A stretch of 59,590 nucleotides of DNA from Lentzea indica (GCF_012184385.1 NZ_VSRL01000028.1:1-59590); one strand, 5' to 3'. Shown: positions 8,390-18,041, counted from the stretch's first letter. Notes: generated from the sequence alone by a model not told the origin. Numbers and translations: made by a program.

Positions 8390-8968
8390 GTGGGACTGCG
8401 TGAGCGCAAGAAGACCGAGACCCGAGCGGCGCTGTCGGCCGCCGCACTGCGCCTCGCCCTGGAGAAGGGCGTCGACAACGTGCGCGTCGATGAAATCGCC
8501 GAAGCGGCGAACGTCTCGCCGCGCACGTACAACAACTACTTCGCGAGTCGTGAGCAGGCCATCGTCGCGGGCGTCACGGCCTCACGCGCCCTGCGAGTGG
8601 CTTCCGCACTGCGTTCGCGACCCGCTTCCGAGCCTCTGGTCGACTCGATCGTCTTCGCGTTCGCCGAGCAGTACCGCGAACCGCCTTCGGAAGCTCTGGC
8701 GTTGGTCACCTCGACGCCGCCGTTGCGCGAGGCCTACCTCGACTCGGTGTCGTCCATGGAACCGTCGATCGCCGACGTGATCGCTGAGCGGCTGGACAAG
8801 GACCAGGTCGCTGCCGAGGTGCTGGCGGCGGCGGTGTCGGCGGCCGCGCGGATCGCCGTGCAGAGGTGGGTGGATCTGCGCCCGTCCGGTCTGGTCGTGG
8901 TGCCGGCCACCTCTGTCGAGGAGCACCTGCGTGAGGCGATCGGCCACATCGCGCCGGCTCTCAGGTGA
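8390..8968 (+). CDS. TetR family transcriptional regulator
   Basis: This regulator of about 192 residues has the canonical N-terminal HTH: LRERKKTETRAALSAAALRLALEKG, then VDEIAEAANVSPRTYNNYFASREQAI. The C-terminal ligand domain is unremarkable and ends in a segment common in mycolyltransferase-type TetR relatives. The GTG at 8390 places the HTH at the usual distance from the N-terminus; GTG codons at 8360 and 8381 are alternatives. It is divergent from the DUF2975 unit and probably regulates itself or its neighbours through the repeats between them. Confidence 0.88.
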   Translation: MGLRERKKTETRAALSAAALRLALEKGVDNVRVDEIAEAANVSPRTYNNYFASREQAIVAGVTASRALRVASALRSRPASEPLVDSIVFAFAEQYREPPSEALALVTSTPPLREAYLDSVSSMEPSIADVIAERLDKDQVAAEVLAAAVSAAARIAVQRWVDLRPSGLVVVPATSVEEHLREAIGHIAPALR

Positions 8969-8979
8969 GCTCGTCCGAT

Positions 8980-11385
8980 CTAGGAGCCGCCCAACGCGTC
9001 CCGCGACCGGGTTTCGGGCCTCCGCGCGAACGGCAACGAAGGCGACTCGGGTGCGTCGACGTCCAACAGCCCCGCCGCGATCGCCACCGCCCGGTCCCAC
9101 TCGGGATCCGACGTGTAGTCCGAATGCGCCGACACGCCTGACCGCCACCGCCGTCCCGGAAACGGCCCGCGCTGAGGATCCGGCAACCAGTGGTCGCCAC
9201 CCAGAACGAGAGCACCGGTCGGACCGCGCAAAGCCGGTGCCAGCGCACCCTCCGAGCCGTCCGGCCGGTAGCCGACGCCGAGCAGCATTCCGTCGAACAC
9301 CTGCCGCCGCCACGTCATCACCGCGCCGCCCAACGGATCCGTGCCGCGGCACAACGAGCGCCACCGTCCGTCCAACCCGCCGGCCAACCGTGCCAGCGAC
9401 GCGTGCGGCACCACAGCTGGAAAAGCCCGCGGGTAAGCCCACTGCAGCTGCGAACCGGCAGTCAGCAACCCGATCCGCTCGCGATCGTGCGGCGGGAGTT
9501 CCTCCAACAACCGCGCCGCCGCAACGGCGACGAGCAGCGAGCCCTGAGAGTGTCCACAGAGGACGACACGGGTGCCGGGGTCGCGCAGGTGGTCCTGCAC
9601 GCGGGAAACCAGCTCCGGCACCACTTTCAGGGCGTAGCAGGGCGGCACGATCGGGTGCGCCTCGCGCGGCCAGAACTGCGCGATGTCCGCGATGATCCCC
9701 AGCCGCCGCCCGGACTCCGGCTGTCGTGCCGCGAGATACACCGCCCGCAGCAACGACACCGCGAGCAAGCCGAGCACGAACACGCCGAACGCCGAGAACG
9801 GCACCGTCCAGCCGGGCAGAGGCACGTTCTGCACGCGCAGCAAGGTCGCCAGCACGGCACCTACGACCAGCACGGAGGCGATGATCAGGATCATGTGGTG
9901 GCCGTGGTTGCGTTCCCAGCGCGCCCACCACCACGCCCGCGTCGCCAGGCGCAGGTCACGCATCCGGCCGGAGTGCAGCAGAGAGGCCTCGCGCGCCCAC
10001 TCCTTGCCCTTGCGGAACGCCCGCCACCGCACGGCACCGGTGAACGAGGCCACCGCGAACATGCTGAGCAGAGCCAAAGCACCTGCCACGCCCCACAGCA
10101 GGGTGATGTAGGAGTACCCCACCGGCAGTTGCAGCTGGTCACCCAGCGCCTTGCGCACCGGCAACGCGATCCCGGCACCGAAGCCACCGCCGAGCAGCCC
10201 GCCGATCGCCAGCACCGGCGCGGCGAACCAGCCGCCAGCCCAGGGACGCAGCTCGCGCGGCAGCGAAGTCCAACTCTTGCGCGCCAGCAGAGCCGCGGGC
10301 ACCAGCAGGAGGCCGAAGAGCACCAGCACGAACGCCATCAGCAACGCCACGACCTGCACGGTCACGTCCGCGCCCGGCACCCGCAACGGCAGCTGCTCCT
10401 GCAGTGCCAGCGTTGTCAGCACCAACAACACCGACAAGGCCAGCAACACGCGGCGAGGTGTCCTGCCCAGCGCCGCACGCAGCCACCGCCCGCCGCGATG
10501 GGGAGCGCCGCCCGTCGGGTCGTCGAGCAGCAGCACGCCGAGCACGGACAGTCCGACGAACACCAGCGCGACGACCCACGCGATCGTGATCGCCACGCCC
10601 ATCTGTCCGGAGGCCGTGAGCTGCTTCAACGGTCCGCCCAGGGCGATCAGCGAGGTCACCGCGAGTGCCGCGACGACGTGCAACGACCGCAACGCGGGAG
10701 TGTCCGGATCAGTGGCGACGTGCGCGCCGGGCAGTCCGGACGCGGGCTGTTTCTCCTGGTCCTCGGCCTCGGCGAGCTCCTTGCGCTCGATCCGCCAGTC
10801 GACGTGCGACACGCGCCGCATCACCGAGATGACCACCACGATCGGCAGCAGTCCCAAGAAGGTCCGAAACCAGGGAAACGTGCGCACATCGGCCGGAATG
10901 CTGGTCAAACACGCAGTGCCCGGCCGGAGACACTGGGCGGCGAGCAGATCCATGCTGACCACGGAGATCTGCGCGACCAGCAACGCCGTCAGCAGCAGCG
11001 CGAACACCCGCAACAACGATCGCAGACCGATGCCGAGCAGGTGGGCAGGCAGGTTCCGCTCAGGAACGGGAGGCAGCATCCAGTGCGCGACGTTCGCGAT
11101 GCTGAACGGGAAGAGCAGCGCCCAAGTGGCCTTGGCCACACCGCCGGACGTCATGCCGCCCCACAGGTACCCCTCCACGACGCGGGGTATGGGCCGTCCC
11201 TCGGTCTGCAGCACCGGGCCGGGCGCGGGCCTGCGGAGTCTGTCCGCGGGACGCACGATGCGCCCGAGCCCGTCTCCCGCGACGTCCACGGCCGCAACGG
11301 CGTCGACCAGCGTTTGCGGCGTCGTCCCTTGCACGCCGTGTACACGCAATTCGACGACACGTGTGTCCGGGCCGGCAATCAACAC
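8980..11385 (-). CDS. Large integral membrane protein with alpha/beta-hydrolase GHSQG motif
   Basis: This 801-residue protein starts with a short soluble segment (RVVELRVHGVQGTTP), followed by many hydrophobic segments between about residues 85 and 540, then a soluble C-terminal region. That region carries VVLCGHSQGSLLVAVAAARLL, a GxSxG nucleophile elbow, and further on GVSAHSDYTSDPEWD, which could supply the catalytic His/Asp. It resembles uncharacterised actinobacterial membrane proteins with a lipase-like domain; a lipid or ester hydrolase at the membrane is inference. The start is the GTG at 11385. It is divergent from ahcY and convergent with tetR. Confidence 0.75.
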   Translation of the reverse strand: MLIAGPDTRVVELRVHGVQGTTPQTLVDAVAAVDVAGDGLGRIVRPADRLRRPAPGPVLQTEGRPIPRVVEGYLWGGMTSGGVAKATWALLFPFSIANVAHWMLPPVPERNLPAHLLGIGLRSLLRVFALLLTALLVAQISVVSMDLLAAQCLRPGTACLTSIPADVRTFPWFRTFLGLLPIVVVISVMRRVSHVDWRIERKELAEAEDQEKQPASGLPGAHVATDPDTPALRSLHVVAALAVTSLIALGGPLKQLTASGQMGVAITIAWVVALVFVGLSVLGVLLLDDPTGGAPHRGGRWLRAALGRTPRRVLLALSVLLVLTTLALQEQLPLRVPGADVTVQVVALLMAFVLVLFGLLLVPAALLARKSWTSLPRELRPWAGGWFAAPVLAIGGLLGGGFGAGIALPVRKALGDQLQLPVGYSYITLLWGVAGALALLSMFAVASFTGAVRWRAFRKGKEWAREASLLHSGRMRDLRLATRAWWWARWERNHGHHMILIIASVLVVGAVLATLLRVQNVPLPGWTVPFSAFGVFVLGLLAVSLLRAVYLAARQPESGRRLGIIADIAQFWPREAHPIVPPCYALKVVPELVSRVQDHLRDPGTRVVLCGHSQGSLLVAVAAARLLEELPPHDRERIGLLTAGSQLQWAYPRAFPAVVPHASLARLAGGLDGRWRSLCRGTDPLGGAVMTWRRQVFDGMLLGVGYRPDGSEGALAPALRGPTGALVLGGDHWLPDPQRGPFPGRRWRSGVSAHSDYTSDPEWDRAVAIAAGLLDVDAPESPSLPFARRPETRSRDALGGS

Positions 11386-11483
11386 CCGAGACCTCCCTCA
11401 CCCAGCGTGGGGGTCATAGTGGTGCATCAGCGGGCGGTATGGTCGGACGACACCCTCTCTGAAGTGCCCTGGAGGACTTCGCA

Positions 11484-12947
11484 ATGACCGCGGACCGGTT
11501 GCAGACCCGCAACGGCATCGACTTCGCAGTGGCTGACCTGTCGCTCCACGAGTTCGGTCGCAAGGAGATCCGTCTCGCCGAGCACGAGATGCCCGGACTG
11601 ATGGCTTTCCGCCGCGAGTACTCCGGGGTGTTCCCGCTCAAGGGCGCCCGCATCTCGGGCTCGCTGCACATGACGATCCAGACGGCCGTCCTCATCGAGA
11701 CCCTGGTCGCCCTGGGCGCCGAGGTGCGCTGGGCCTCCTGCAACATCTTCTCGACGCAGGACCACGCGGCGGCTGCCGTCGTCGTCGGCCCCTACGGCAC
11801 GGAGGAGGAGCCCAAGGGCATCCCCTGCTTCGCCTGGAAGGGCGAGACGCTGCCGGAGTACTGGTGGACCGCCGAGCAGATGCTGACGTGGCCCGACGGC
11901 AAGGGCCCGAACATGATCCTGGACGACGGCGGCGACGCGACGCTGCTCGTCCACAAGGGCGTCCAGTACGAGGCGGCCGGTGTCGTCCCGAACGCCGAGG
12001 ACGACGACCCGGAAGAGTGGCAGATCGTCCTCGAGACGCTGCGCGCCTCGCTCGCGGCGGACGGCAAGAAGTGGACGAACATCGCCTCCGGCATCCGCGG
12101 TGTCACCGAGGAGACCACGACGGGCGTCATGCGCCTGTACCAGCTGGCCGCCGCCGGTGAGCTGCTCTTCCCTGCCATCAACGTCAACGACGCCGTCACC
12201 AAGTCGAAGTTCGACAACCGCTACGGCATCCGCCACTCGCTGATCGACGGCCTCAACCGCGGCACCGACGTCCTGATCGGCGGCAAGGTCGCGGTCATCT
12301 GCGGCTACGGCGACGTCGGCAAGGGCGCGGCAGAGTCCCTGCGCGGCCAGGGCGCCCGCATCATCGTCACCGAGATCGACCCGATCTGCGCCCTGCAGGC
12401 GGCGATGGACGGCTACGACGTGCAGCGCCTCGAAGACGTGCTGGACCGTGCGGACATCATCATCACGACCACGGGCAACAAGGACGTGGTGACCGTCGAG
12501 CACATGGCGCAGATGAAGCACCAGGCGATCCTGGGCAACATCGGCCACTTCGACAACGAGCTCGACATGGCCGGCCTGGCCCGCTACCCCGGCATCCGCA
12601 AGAACAACATCAAGCCGCAGGTCGACGAGTGGGTCTTCCCGAACGGCCGCACGATCATCGTGCTGTCCGAGGGCCGCCTGCTGAACCTCGGCAACGCGAC
12701 GGGCCACCCGTCGTTCGTCATGTCGAACTCCTTCTCCAACCAGGTGATCGCGCAGGTCGAGCTGTTCACCAAGCACGAGGAGTACGACAACGAGGTCTAC
12801 CGCCTGCCCAAGGTGCTGGACGAGAAGGTCGCCCGCATCCACCTGGAAGCGCTCGGCGGCAAGCTCACCAAGCTGACCAAGGACCAGGCCGAGTACATCG
12901 ACGTCGACGTCGAGGGCCCGTTCAAGCCGGAGCACTACCGGTACTGA
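11484..12947 (+). CDS. ahcY: Adenosylhomocysteinase (S-adenosyl-L-homocysteine hydrolase)
   Basis: It splits S-adenosylhomocysteine into adenosine and homocysteine, relieving product inhibition of methyltransferases. The 487 residues match the family length. Visible landmarks are [15 protein letters not shown] near the N-terminus, [19 protein letters not shown] around the substrate site, the NAD-binding [34 protein letters not shown], and the C-terminal [13 protein letters not shown]. The ATG follows GGAGGAC. In mycobacteria this gene (sahH) is immediately followed by tmk and mtrA; here about 6.3 kb of other genes intervene. A strong terminator follows the stop. Confidence 0.97.
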   Translation: MTADRLQTRNGIDFAVADLSLHEFGRKEIRLAEHEMPGLMAFRREYSGVFPLKGARISGSLHMTIQTAVLIETLVALGAEVRWASCNIFSTQDHAAAAVVVGPYGTEEEPKGIPCFAWKGETLPEYWWTAEQMLTWPDGKGPNMILDDGGDATLLVHKGVQYEAAGVVPNAEDDDPEEWQIVLETLRASLAADGKKWTNIASGIRGVTEETTTGVMRLYQLAAAGELLFPAINVNDAVTKSKFDNRYGIRHSLIDGLNRGTDVLIGGKVAVICGYGDVGKGAAESLRGQGARIIVTEIDPICALQAAMDGYDVQRLEDVLDRADIIITTTGNKDVVTVEHMAQMKHQAILGNIGHFDNELDMAGLARYPGIRKNNIKPQVDEWVFPNGRTIIVLSEGRLLNLGNATGHPSFVMSNSFSNQVIAQVELFTKHEEYDNEVYRLPKVLDEKVARIHLEALGGKLTKLTKDQAEYIDVDVEGPFKPEHYRY

Positions 12948-12957
12948 GCACCCGCTG

Positions 12958-12997
12958 ACAGGGGTCTCCCGCGCACGTCGCGGGGGACCCCTGTTTC
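12958..12997 (+). terminator. Rho-independent-type terminator after ahcY
   Basis: A 16-bp stem with one wobble pair joins 12958-12973 (ACAGGGGTCTCCCGCG) to 12979-12994 around a CACGT loop, followed by TTTC. It starts 11 bp after the ahcY stop. The ATG of the next gene lies directly behind it. Confidence 0.85.
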
Positions 12998-13459
12998 ATG
13001 TTCGCCGTGGGATTCTTCGGCACGTACGCCTACGAGAACGGCCAGTGGACGACCCTGTCCGAGGGCCAGCTGCCACCGCTCACGGAGCCGTGGCTGTGGA
13101 TCGACATCCACGACAGCGACATCACCTCGGTCGTCTACGCGCCTGCCGGTCCGGGCAGTGGCGTCGCCTACCTCGGGCTCACGCCGCGCACGTACTTCGA
13201 GAACCCCGATGCTTCCGATCCCACCGATGTCGCCCGTGAGGCCTCGGGCCTGGCCGCGTGGTGGGCGCTGCACCACGAGGGTGACGTCGCCGCCAAGCAG
13301 GCGGAGATCGTCGGTTACCTGGCTGAGGACGAGGACCCGGACGACTTCTCATGGGACGAGGACGTCGATGAGATCGACAACGCCGAGGTCTTCGTCGAGG
13401 TCAAGACCGCCAGGTTCCTCGGGGCGCTGGGGCTGCCGGTGCCCTACGACCTGAGCTGA
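12998..13459 (+). CDS. Hypothetical acidic protein
   Basis: This protein of 153 residues is not assigned to a named family. It has a conserved-looking start (MFAVGFFGTYAYENGQW), a beta-rich middle (WLWIDIHDSDITSVVYAP) and a very acidic stretch (DEDEDPDDFSWDEDVDEID). No signal peptide or membrane segment is evident, so it is probably cytoplasmic. Its codon use is normal for the host. The ATG abuts the terminator of ahcY, so it needs its own promoter or depends on read-through. The last 16 bp overlap the opposing amidohydrolase gene. Confidence 0.7.
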   Translation: MFAVGFFGTYAYENGQWTTLSEGQLPPLTEPWLWIDIHDSDITSVVYAPAGPGSGVAYLGLTPRTYFENPDASDPTDVAREASGLAAWWALHHEGDVAAKQAEIVGYLAEDEDPDDFSWDEDVDEIDNAEVFVEVKTARFLGALGLPVPYDLS

Positions 13460-14763
13460 CTCGAACACACTTGTTCGTCAGCACAGTGTTCGACTTTGCC
13501 GCCTACGACGGTCGCCAGCACACGTATGCCCGGCAACGCGTCCACCGCAACGGAAGTCGGGTTGTCCGAGAGGATCACGAGATCGGCGTACTTGCCCGGC
13601 GCCAGGCTCCCTTTCACGTCCTCCTCGAACGTGCCGTACGCGGCGTCGATCGTGAACAACCGCAGTGCCTGGTCGACCGTCAGCCGCTGCGCCAGCTGCC
13701 AGTCCTCAGGGGCACGACCCAGGTAGCTCTGCCGGGTCACCGCCTGGTGGACGGCTTCCAGCGGCGACCCGTGCTGCAGCTCGGTGGCATGACCGCCCAG
13801 GACGAGCACCAGCCACGGCATGTCGGTGCTCCCGATGGTGCGGACGTCGCTGTCCACGAGGTCCCGCCACCGGGCGATCCACCCGGTCTGGCCGCGTGCC
13901 ACCAGCTTCCCGAACCCCGGCTCCTTCGCGGAGTCGCCAGGGAGACCGGGTTGGATCGACGCGATCAGGCCCAGCTCCCGCATCCGGGCGAGCTGGTCGT
14001 CACGCAGCTGCACGGCGTGCTCCACCCGATGGCGGGCGTTCTGGCTCGGGTGCCCGGCGAGCGCCTCGGCCACCGCCGTCAGGTACTGGTCGAGGGCCTG
14101 CGCGCTGATCGCGTGCGCGCTCACCTGCCAGCCGTTGCGATGCGCGACCCGGACGTAGTCGTTCAATTGCGCCTGGCTCCAGTGGAAGCGGGTGCCCCAG
14201 TCGTGGTCCAGGAACAGCTTGACCCCGGCCAGGCGCAGGTGCGGGCTGTACGAGCGCCGCGGGTCCAGCCCGAGGTACCAGCCGCCGAACTTGTCGTCCT
14301 CGAAGTTCACCGGCAGGTAGGCGTTGACCCGGAGCCGGAGCGCCCCGGACCGGTCGAGTTCCCGCAGTCGCGCGAGCCGCTCGTCGTCGACGAACTGTTC
14401 GCTGATGCTCGTCCACCCGCGCCGCAACGCCGCATCGACCGCCGCCTCGGGCCAGTAACCCACCATTTCCCCGTCGCCGATCCAGTGGGCGTGCGAGTCG
14501 AGGAAGCCCGGCATCACCGTGCGTCCTTCGAGGTCCACGACACGGGTCGTGCGGCCGGCGAGCGGCAGAACGTCCCGGTCGTCGCCAACCGCGACGATGC
14601 GGTCGCGGAGGACGGCGATCGCCTCGGCTTGCTGCCGGGTCGCCTCCATGGTGAGCACGACACCGTGGTGGTAGATCACGTCGGGGGCGGCAGGGCTCAC
14701 CGTGTCCGGCGGCAGGTTCAGGACCGCCAGGCATCCCAGGAGAAGCGGGACAACGCGGCGCAC
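13444..14763 (-). CDS. Exported amidohydrolase family protein (YtcJ-like)
   Basis: This 439-residue metal-dependent hydrolase has the amidohydrolase pattern: a beta-sandwich start (DVIYHHGVVLTMEATRQQAEAIAVLRDRIVAVG), the metal motif PGFLDSHAHW, a Lys in GVKLFLDHD that may be carboxylated, RHRVEHAVQL, and STDMPW with the late Asp. A C-terminal SLAPGKYADLVILS is typical of the YtcJ group. The N-terminus MRRVVPLLLGC looks like a signal sequence with a possible lipobox Cys, so it may be surface-anchored. The substrate is unknown. It overlaps the hypothetical gene tail-to-tail and abuts the DUF397 gene. Confidence 0.87.
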   Translation of the reverse strand: MRRVVPLLLGCLAVLNLPPDTVSPAAPDVIYHHGVVLTMEATRQQAEAIAVLRDRIVAVGDDRDVLPLAGRTTRVVDLEGRTVMPGFLDSHAHWIGDGEMVGYWPEAAVDAALRRGWTSISEQFVDDERLARLRELDRSGALRLRVNAYLPVNFEDDKFGGWYLGLDPRRSYSPHLRLAGVKLFLDHDWGTRFHWSQAQLNDYVRVAHRNGWQVSAHAISAQALDQYLTAVAEALAGHPSQNARHRVEHAVQLRDDQLARMRELGLIASIQPGLPGDSAKEPGFGKLVARGQTGWIARWRDLVDSDVRTIGSTDMPWLVLVLGGHATELQHGSPLEAVHQAVTRQSYLGRAPEDWQLAQRLTVDQALRLFTIDAAYGTFEEDVKGSLAPGKYADLVILSDNPTSVAVDALPGIRVLATVVGGKVEHCADEQVCSSQLRS

Positions 14764-14942
14764 TAGCGACTGAAGGCGCTCACGAACACCTGCCAGGCGT
14801 CAGCGCTGAACCCGAGCTCGGGGCCTGAGGTGTTCTTGGAGTCACGCACGCGCACGACCTGGGTGAACGCCACCTCGACGCACGAGCTCCCATCGGTGCC
14901 GCCGCTGTAGCTGCTCTTACGCCAGGTGCAGTTTCCGGCCAC
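14763..14942 (-). CDS. DUF397 domain protein
   Basis: This 59-residue protein is essentially one DUF397 domain: WRKSSYSGGTDGSSCVEVA, VRDSKNTSGPELGFSADAWQVFV. Such small proteins are paired with XRE/DUF5753 regulators across actinobacteria (the whiJ-like arrangement) and are thought to counteract or modulate them. The GTG start at 14942 lies inside the last codons of the upstream XRE gene, an overlap of 26 bp that implies translational coupling. Confidence 0.9.
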   Translation of the reverse strand: MAGNCTWRKSSYSGGTDGSSCVEVAFTQVVRVRDSKNTSGPELGFSADAWQVFVSAFSR

Positions 14943-15771
14943 TGAGGTCCTCCCGCGATCGGCTGGCGAGATCCGCCACCATCGACCGCGATTGTTCCTC
15001 ATTGAGCGCGAGCGCATCCAGACTCGCGAAGATCGACTTACACCGTTTGACACCCGCCAGGTCCTGCACGAACACCTGGGCGAGGTCTGACTCCGTGTAA
15101 GCCACACTGCTGCGCTTCTCGTACTCCCACAGCATGTACTCGGCAGAGAGGGCACCTGCCGCGCCACTTGCCTCAGGCACGATCCGGATGACATGGGTGT
15201 GGAAGAGCAGCCTCATGAGCTGGTCCTCCATGATCTCGCCGCTGCCAATCTTGAGTCGCAGGGCGTACTCGTGAATGTAGAAGGTGCAGTGCGGGCGATT
15301 GGGCCGCCGCAGGATCGCCTGTCGTTCCATGCGGAAGCGAACATTCCTCTCGATCACTTCCGGAGTGTGTAGTCCACGGGCCTCGAACAGCGCGGATGCG
15401 TACTGCTCGGACTGCACAAGGCCATGGATGGTCGTCATGTTGTAGGTGGTGATCTTGTCGGCCGTCGACTCCGCCATCGACATCGTGCGCAGGTTGTCCG
15501 GGACCTGCACGAAGTAGTGGTCGAACGCTGACCGATACCGGTTCAGGAAGTCCTCGATGAAGGTCTGAGGGCGTCCGCATCGGCCCAGGTACTGGACGAT
15601 GTCGATCTCGCTGGCCCGCACCTTGCCGTGCTCGATGTTGGAGACCTTGCCCGGATCCCACCCGAGCATGCGGGCGATCCGCCGCGCGCGGAACGTGGTG
15701 TAGCGCTCCCGCACCTGGCGCAACTCATCGCCCAGGTCACGACTGTATGGAGTGGACGGATCGCCGTTCAT
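14917..15771 (-). CDS. XRE family regulator with DUF5753-like C-terminal domain
   Basis: This 284-residue DNA-binding protein has an N-terminal HTH (about residues 14-70: LGDELRQVRERYTTFRARRIARMLGWDPGKVSNIEHGKVRASEIDIVQYL). Its large C-terminal domain contains MTTIHGLVQSEQYASALFEARG and FRMERQAILRRPNRPHCTFYIHEYALR, the DUF5753 pattern. The family belongs to the WhiJ-like developmental regulators of actinomycetes. The ATG at 15771 is the first start after the divergent intergenic region. It is coupled to the DUF397 gene downstream. Confidence 0.92.
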   Translation of the reverse strand: MNGDPSTPYSRDLGDELRQVRERYTTFRARRIARMLGWDPGKVSNIEHGKVRASEIDIVQYLGRCGRPQTFIEDFLNRYRSAFDHYFVQVPDNLRTMSMAESTADKITTYNMTTIHGLVQSEQYASALFEARGLHTPEVIERNVRFRMERQAILRRPNRPHCTFYIHEYALRLKIGSGEIMEDQLMRLLFHTHVIRIVPEASGAAGALSAEYMLWEYEKRSSVAYTESDLAQVFVQDLAGVKRCKSIFASLDALALNEEQSRSMVADLASRSREDLSGRKLHLA

Positions 15772-15870
15772 GGACTCGACGTTAGGCGATGGAGGGAAAA
15801 CAACAGCGTGCCCAAACGGGTGGAATTTGTGGGCACGGAACTCGGTTGACGTGCGGGTTTTACTGACCAG

Positions 15871-17919
15871 GTGCGGACGACCATCATCAAGAAGACCCTG
15901 CGCGTGCCCCTGTCGGACGGCACCGCGGGTGATGGCGGCGCGACCGCCAGACAGCTCGACGCCGCGCTGATCAAGGCGGGTTTCAAGGCCTCGCGCGAGC
16001 TGCTCGAACACGTCTCCACCTTGGCCGATGCCGAGGAGTACGCCGTCACCGTCGTCTGCGCGGTCAAGGAACTGATCGGTGCGCAGGCCCAGCACAACCC
16101 GTACTTCAAGGACTTTCCGCACAACGTGCCGGACACCGTCGCGTTCTGGCTGGAATGCATCGACGACGCGTTGGCCAAAGGCATCGGCTTCCGCGGCAAC
16201 CTGCTCGACCTGCCCAAGTACGGCCGCGTCCAGCACACCTACGAGGAGATGTTGAAAGCGCACGACGAGCTGATCCCGTCGCTGAAGGACCGCATCACCG
16301 TCCTGAGCCTCGGTGGCACGCTCGAAGACGAGGTGCGCCGCCTCTACCTCGAACTCGCCGCCGGCCCGATCCCGCTCGCCGAGGACGACCGGGCGCTGCT
16401 CAGTGAACTGGCCGTCCTCTGCCTGGACGGTGCGCAGCCGGCCGAGGTCCCCGTCAGGGAGAACCGCGTGATCCTCAACGCCGCGCGACTGGTCGCGCAG
16501 CGCCCGCTGAGCGGCATCGACACCGTCACCGATGTGCTGCGCTGCGCCGCGGAGGCGTCCGGCGGTGACGTGACGCTGAACGAGCCGACCCGCTTCCGGT
16601 CGTTCCGCAGGCCCGAACGCCGGGCGCTGCTCGCCGCGTTGAACGAGGTGGCGTCGAGCAAGTTCGGCGACGTCCACCAGAACCGCGAGGCGTGGAAGCG
16701 GCTCGGTGAGCGGCTGCACCCGCACGAGCACCCGTTCGAGCACGCCCAGGACGTGTTCGCGGTGGCGCGCGGGGAGAAGGTCGCGCGGTCGTTCGCCGGT
16801 CAGGTCGAGATGGCGTTCGCGGACAACGACACCGAGAGCGCGATCAAGATCCTTTCCAACGCGCCCGGCATGCTGCTGCGCCAGGTGGACCGGCTGCTCC
16901 GGCACGGTGCGCACAACGTCGCGGAGCACGTCGAGGCAGCGGTGCCCGAGGTGTCCGGCCGCGTTCTCGTGTCCGTGCTGGAGCACCTGGCCAACCGCGC
17001 CGAGCCGGACACGGCACGCGTCTTCGCGAGCCGCGGCCGCAGGGTGTGGATCGCGGACGACACGCGCGCGCCGCTCGACCCCGACGCCGTCCAGGCGGTC
17101 ACCGAGGTCGTCGAGGACGAGCTGATCCGCAGGCTGCCGGACTTCGGCGAGCTCGTCGTCGACGACGAGGTGCTCGACGTCGTCGTGCCGGTGTCCGGCA
17201 CCGAGGAGGGTTTCGGCGTGCTCTCGCGCGGGTCGAAGCTGTCGTTCGACGGCGACGTGCTGCGGTTCTTCGTGCACTGGCGGCAGCACGTCAAGCGCAC
17301 CGACTACGACCTGTCCGCTGTGCTGCTCAACGAGAACTTCGAGTTCCAGGGGCACGTGTCGTGGACGCAGCTGAAGGCCACCGGTGCCTTCTACTCCGGT
17401 GATGTCACCGATGCCACGAACGGTGCGACGGAGTTCATCGATCTGCATCGCGATGCGATGGACGCGAAGTACGTCGTGCCGCAGGTGAACATCTACTCGG
17501 GAGAGGGGTTCGACGACGTCGCCGAGTCGATGTTCGGGTTCATGAGCCGCGACCTCGACCAGATGGGCAAGCCGTTCGAACCGAGCACGGTGCGGGCGCG
17601 TTCGTCCATGCGTGGCAAGGGAAAAGTCGCGCTGCCGGTGATGTTCGAACGGGAGGGTGACACCTGGTTCGGCACTTGGCTGCACCTCTACCTGCGCGGC
17701 ACGTCGTGGGGCAACAAGGTCGAGGAGAACCGCGACCTGGTCAAGCTGATCGCGAACGCGGCGTTGCGCCGCAGGTACTTCACTGTGGCGAGGCTGAAGA
17801 ACCTGTTCGAGCGCAAAGGATCCACAAAGGATGGTCAGTCCATCCACATCGGACTGGCGCAGTGCGAGGACGGATCCGTTACCACGGTTGCCGAACTCGG
17901 GAAACTGCTGTCGGACTGA
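15871..17919 (+). CDS. Large protein with C-terminal TerD-like domain
   Basis: The 682-residue protein has a helical N-terminal two-thirds without a recognised domain. Its C-terminal region reads VLSRGSKLSFDGDVLRFFVHWRQHVKRTDYDLSAVLLNENFEFQGHVSW and GAFYSGDVTDATNGATEFIDL, which follows the TerD/TerE calcium-binding domain (DxDLS...G..SGD). TerD-domain proteins occur in tellurite-resistance and stress or signalling clusters. No ter partners are nearby, so only a stress or calcium-related role can be suggested. The GTG start at 15871 is used; 99 bp separate it from the divergent XRE gene. A terminator-like hairpin follows at 17981. Confidence 0.75.
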   Translation: MRTTIIKKTLRVPLSDGTAGDGGATARQLDAALIKAGFKASRELLEHVSTLADAEEYAVTVVCAVKELIGAQAQHNPYFKDFPHNVPDTVAFWLECIDDALAKGIGFRGNLLDLPKYGRVQHTYEEMLKAHDELIPSLKDRITVLSLGGTLEDEVRRLYLELAAGPIPLAEDDRALLSELAVLCLDGAQPAEVPVRENRVILNAARLVAQRPLSGIDTVTDVLRCAAEASGGDVTLNEPTRFRSFRRPERRALLAALNEVASSKFGDVHQNREAWKRLGERLHPHEHPFEHAQDVFAVARGEKVARSFAGQVEMAFADNDTESAIKILSNAPGMLLRQVDRLLRHGAHNVAEHVEAAVPEVSGRVLVSVLEHLANRAEPDTARVFASRGRRVWIADDTRAPLDPDAVQAVTEVVEDELIRRLPDFGELVVDDEVLDVVVPVSGTEEGFGVLSRGSKLSFDGDVLRFFVHWRQHVKRTDYDLSAVLLNENFEFQGHVSWTQLKATGAFYSGDVTDATNGATEFIDLHRDAMDAKYVVPQVNIYSGEGFDDVAESMFGFMSRDLDQMGKPFEPSTVRARSSMRGKGKVALPVMFEREGDTWFGTWLHLYLRGTSWGNKVEENRDLVKLIANAALRRRYFTVARLKNLFERKGSTKDGQSIHIGLAQCEDGSVTTVAELGKLLSD

Positions 17920-17980
17920 CCCGCACCGCTGCTAGCGTGGTCTACGCGAGGCCATGAGAAGGCTTCCTTCTAACTCCGGA

Positions 17981-18016
17981 ACCGGTCTGGCCCCTTGCGG
18001 GCCGCCGGTCTTTCTT
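17981..18016 (+). terminator. Terminator-like hairpin after the TerD-like gene
   Basis: ACCGG-TCT-GGCCC pairs with GGGCC-GC-CGGT across a short loop, giving an interrupted stem of about 10 bp, followed by CTTTCTT. It sits 60 bp after the stop at 17919. Confidence 0.5.
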
Positions 18017-18041
18017 AGCCTTCTCGCTTTCCTCGCGCTTT

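Noticed and set aside
11386..11483. Possible S-adenosylhomocysteine riboswitch before ahcY
   Set aside because: The 98-bp leader does not show the conserved SAH-riboswitch core, and I could not draw its pseudoknot.
9190..11487. 765-codon plus-strand frame opposite the large membrane protein
   Set aside because: It is Gln/Arg/His-rich antisense translation; the minus-strand protein has membrane segments and a GHSQG motif.
14917..17847. 976-codon minus-strand open frame spanning the XRE gene and the TerD-like gene
   Set aside because: Only the part from 15771 downward is the XRE gene. The upper two-thirds is antisense to the TerD-like gene and has the Arg/His/Asp-rich composition typical of antisense frames in high-GC DNA.
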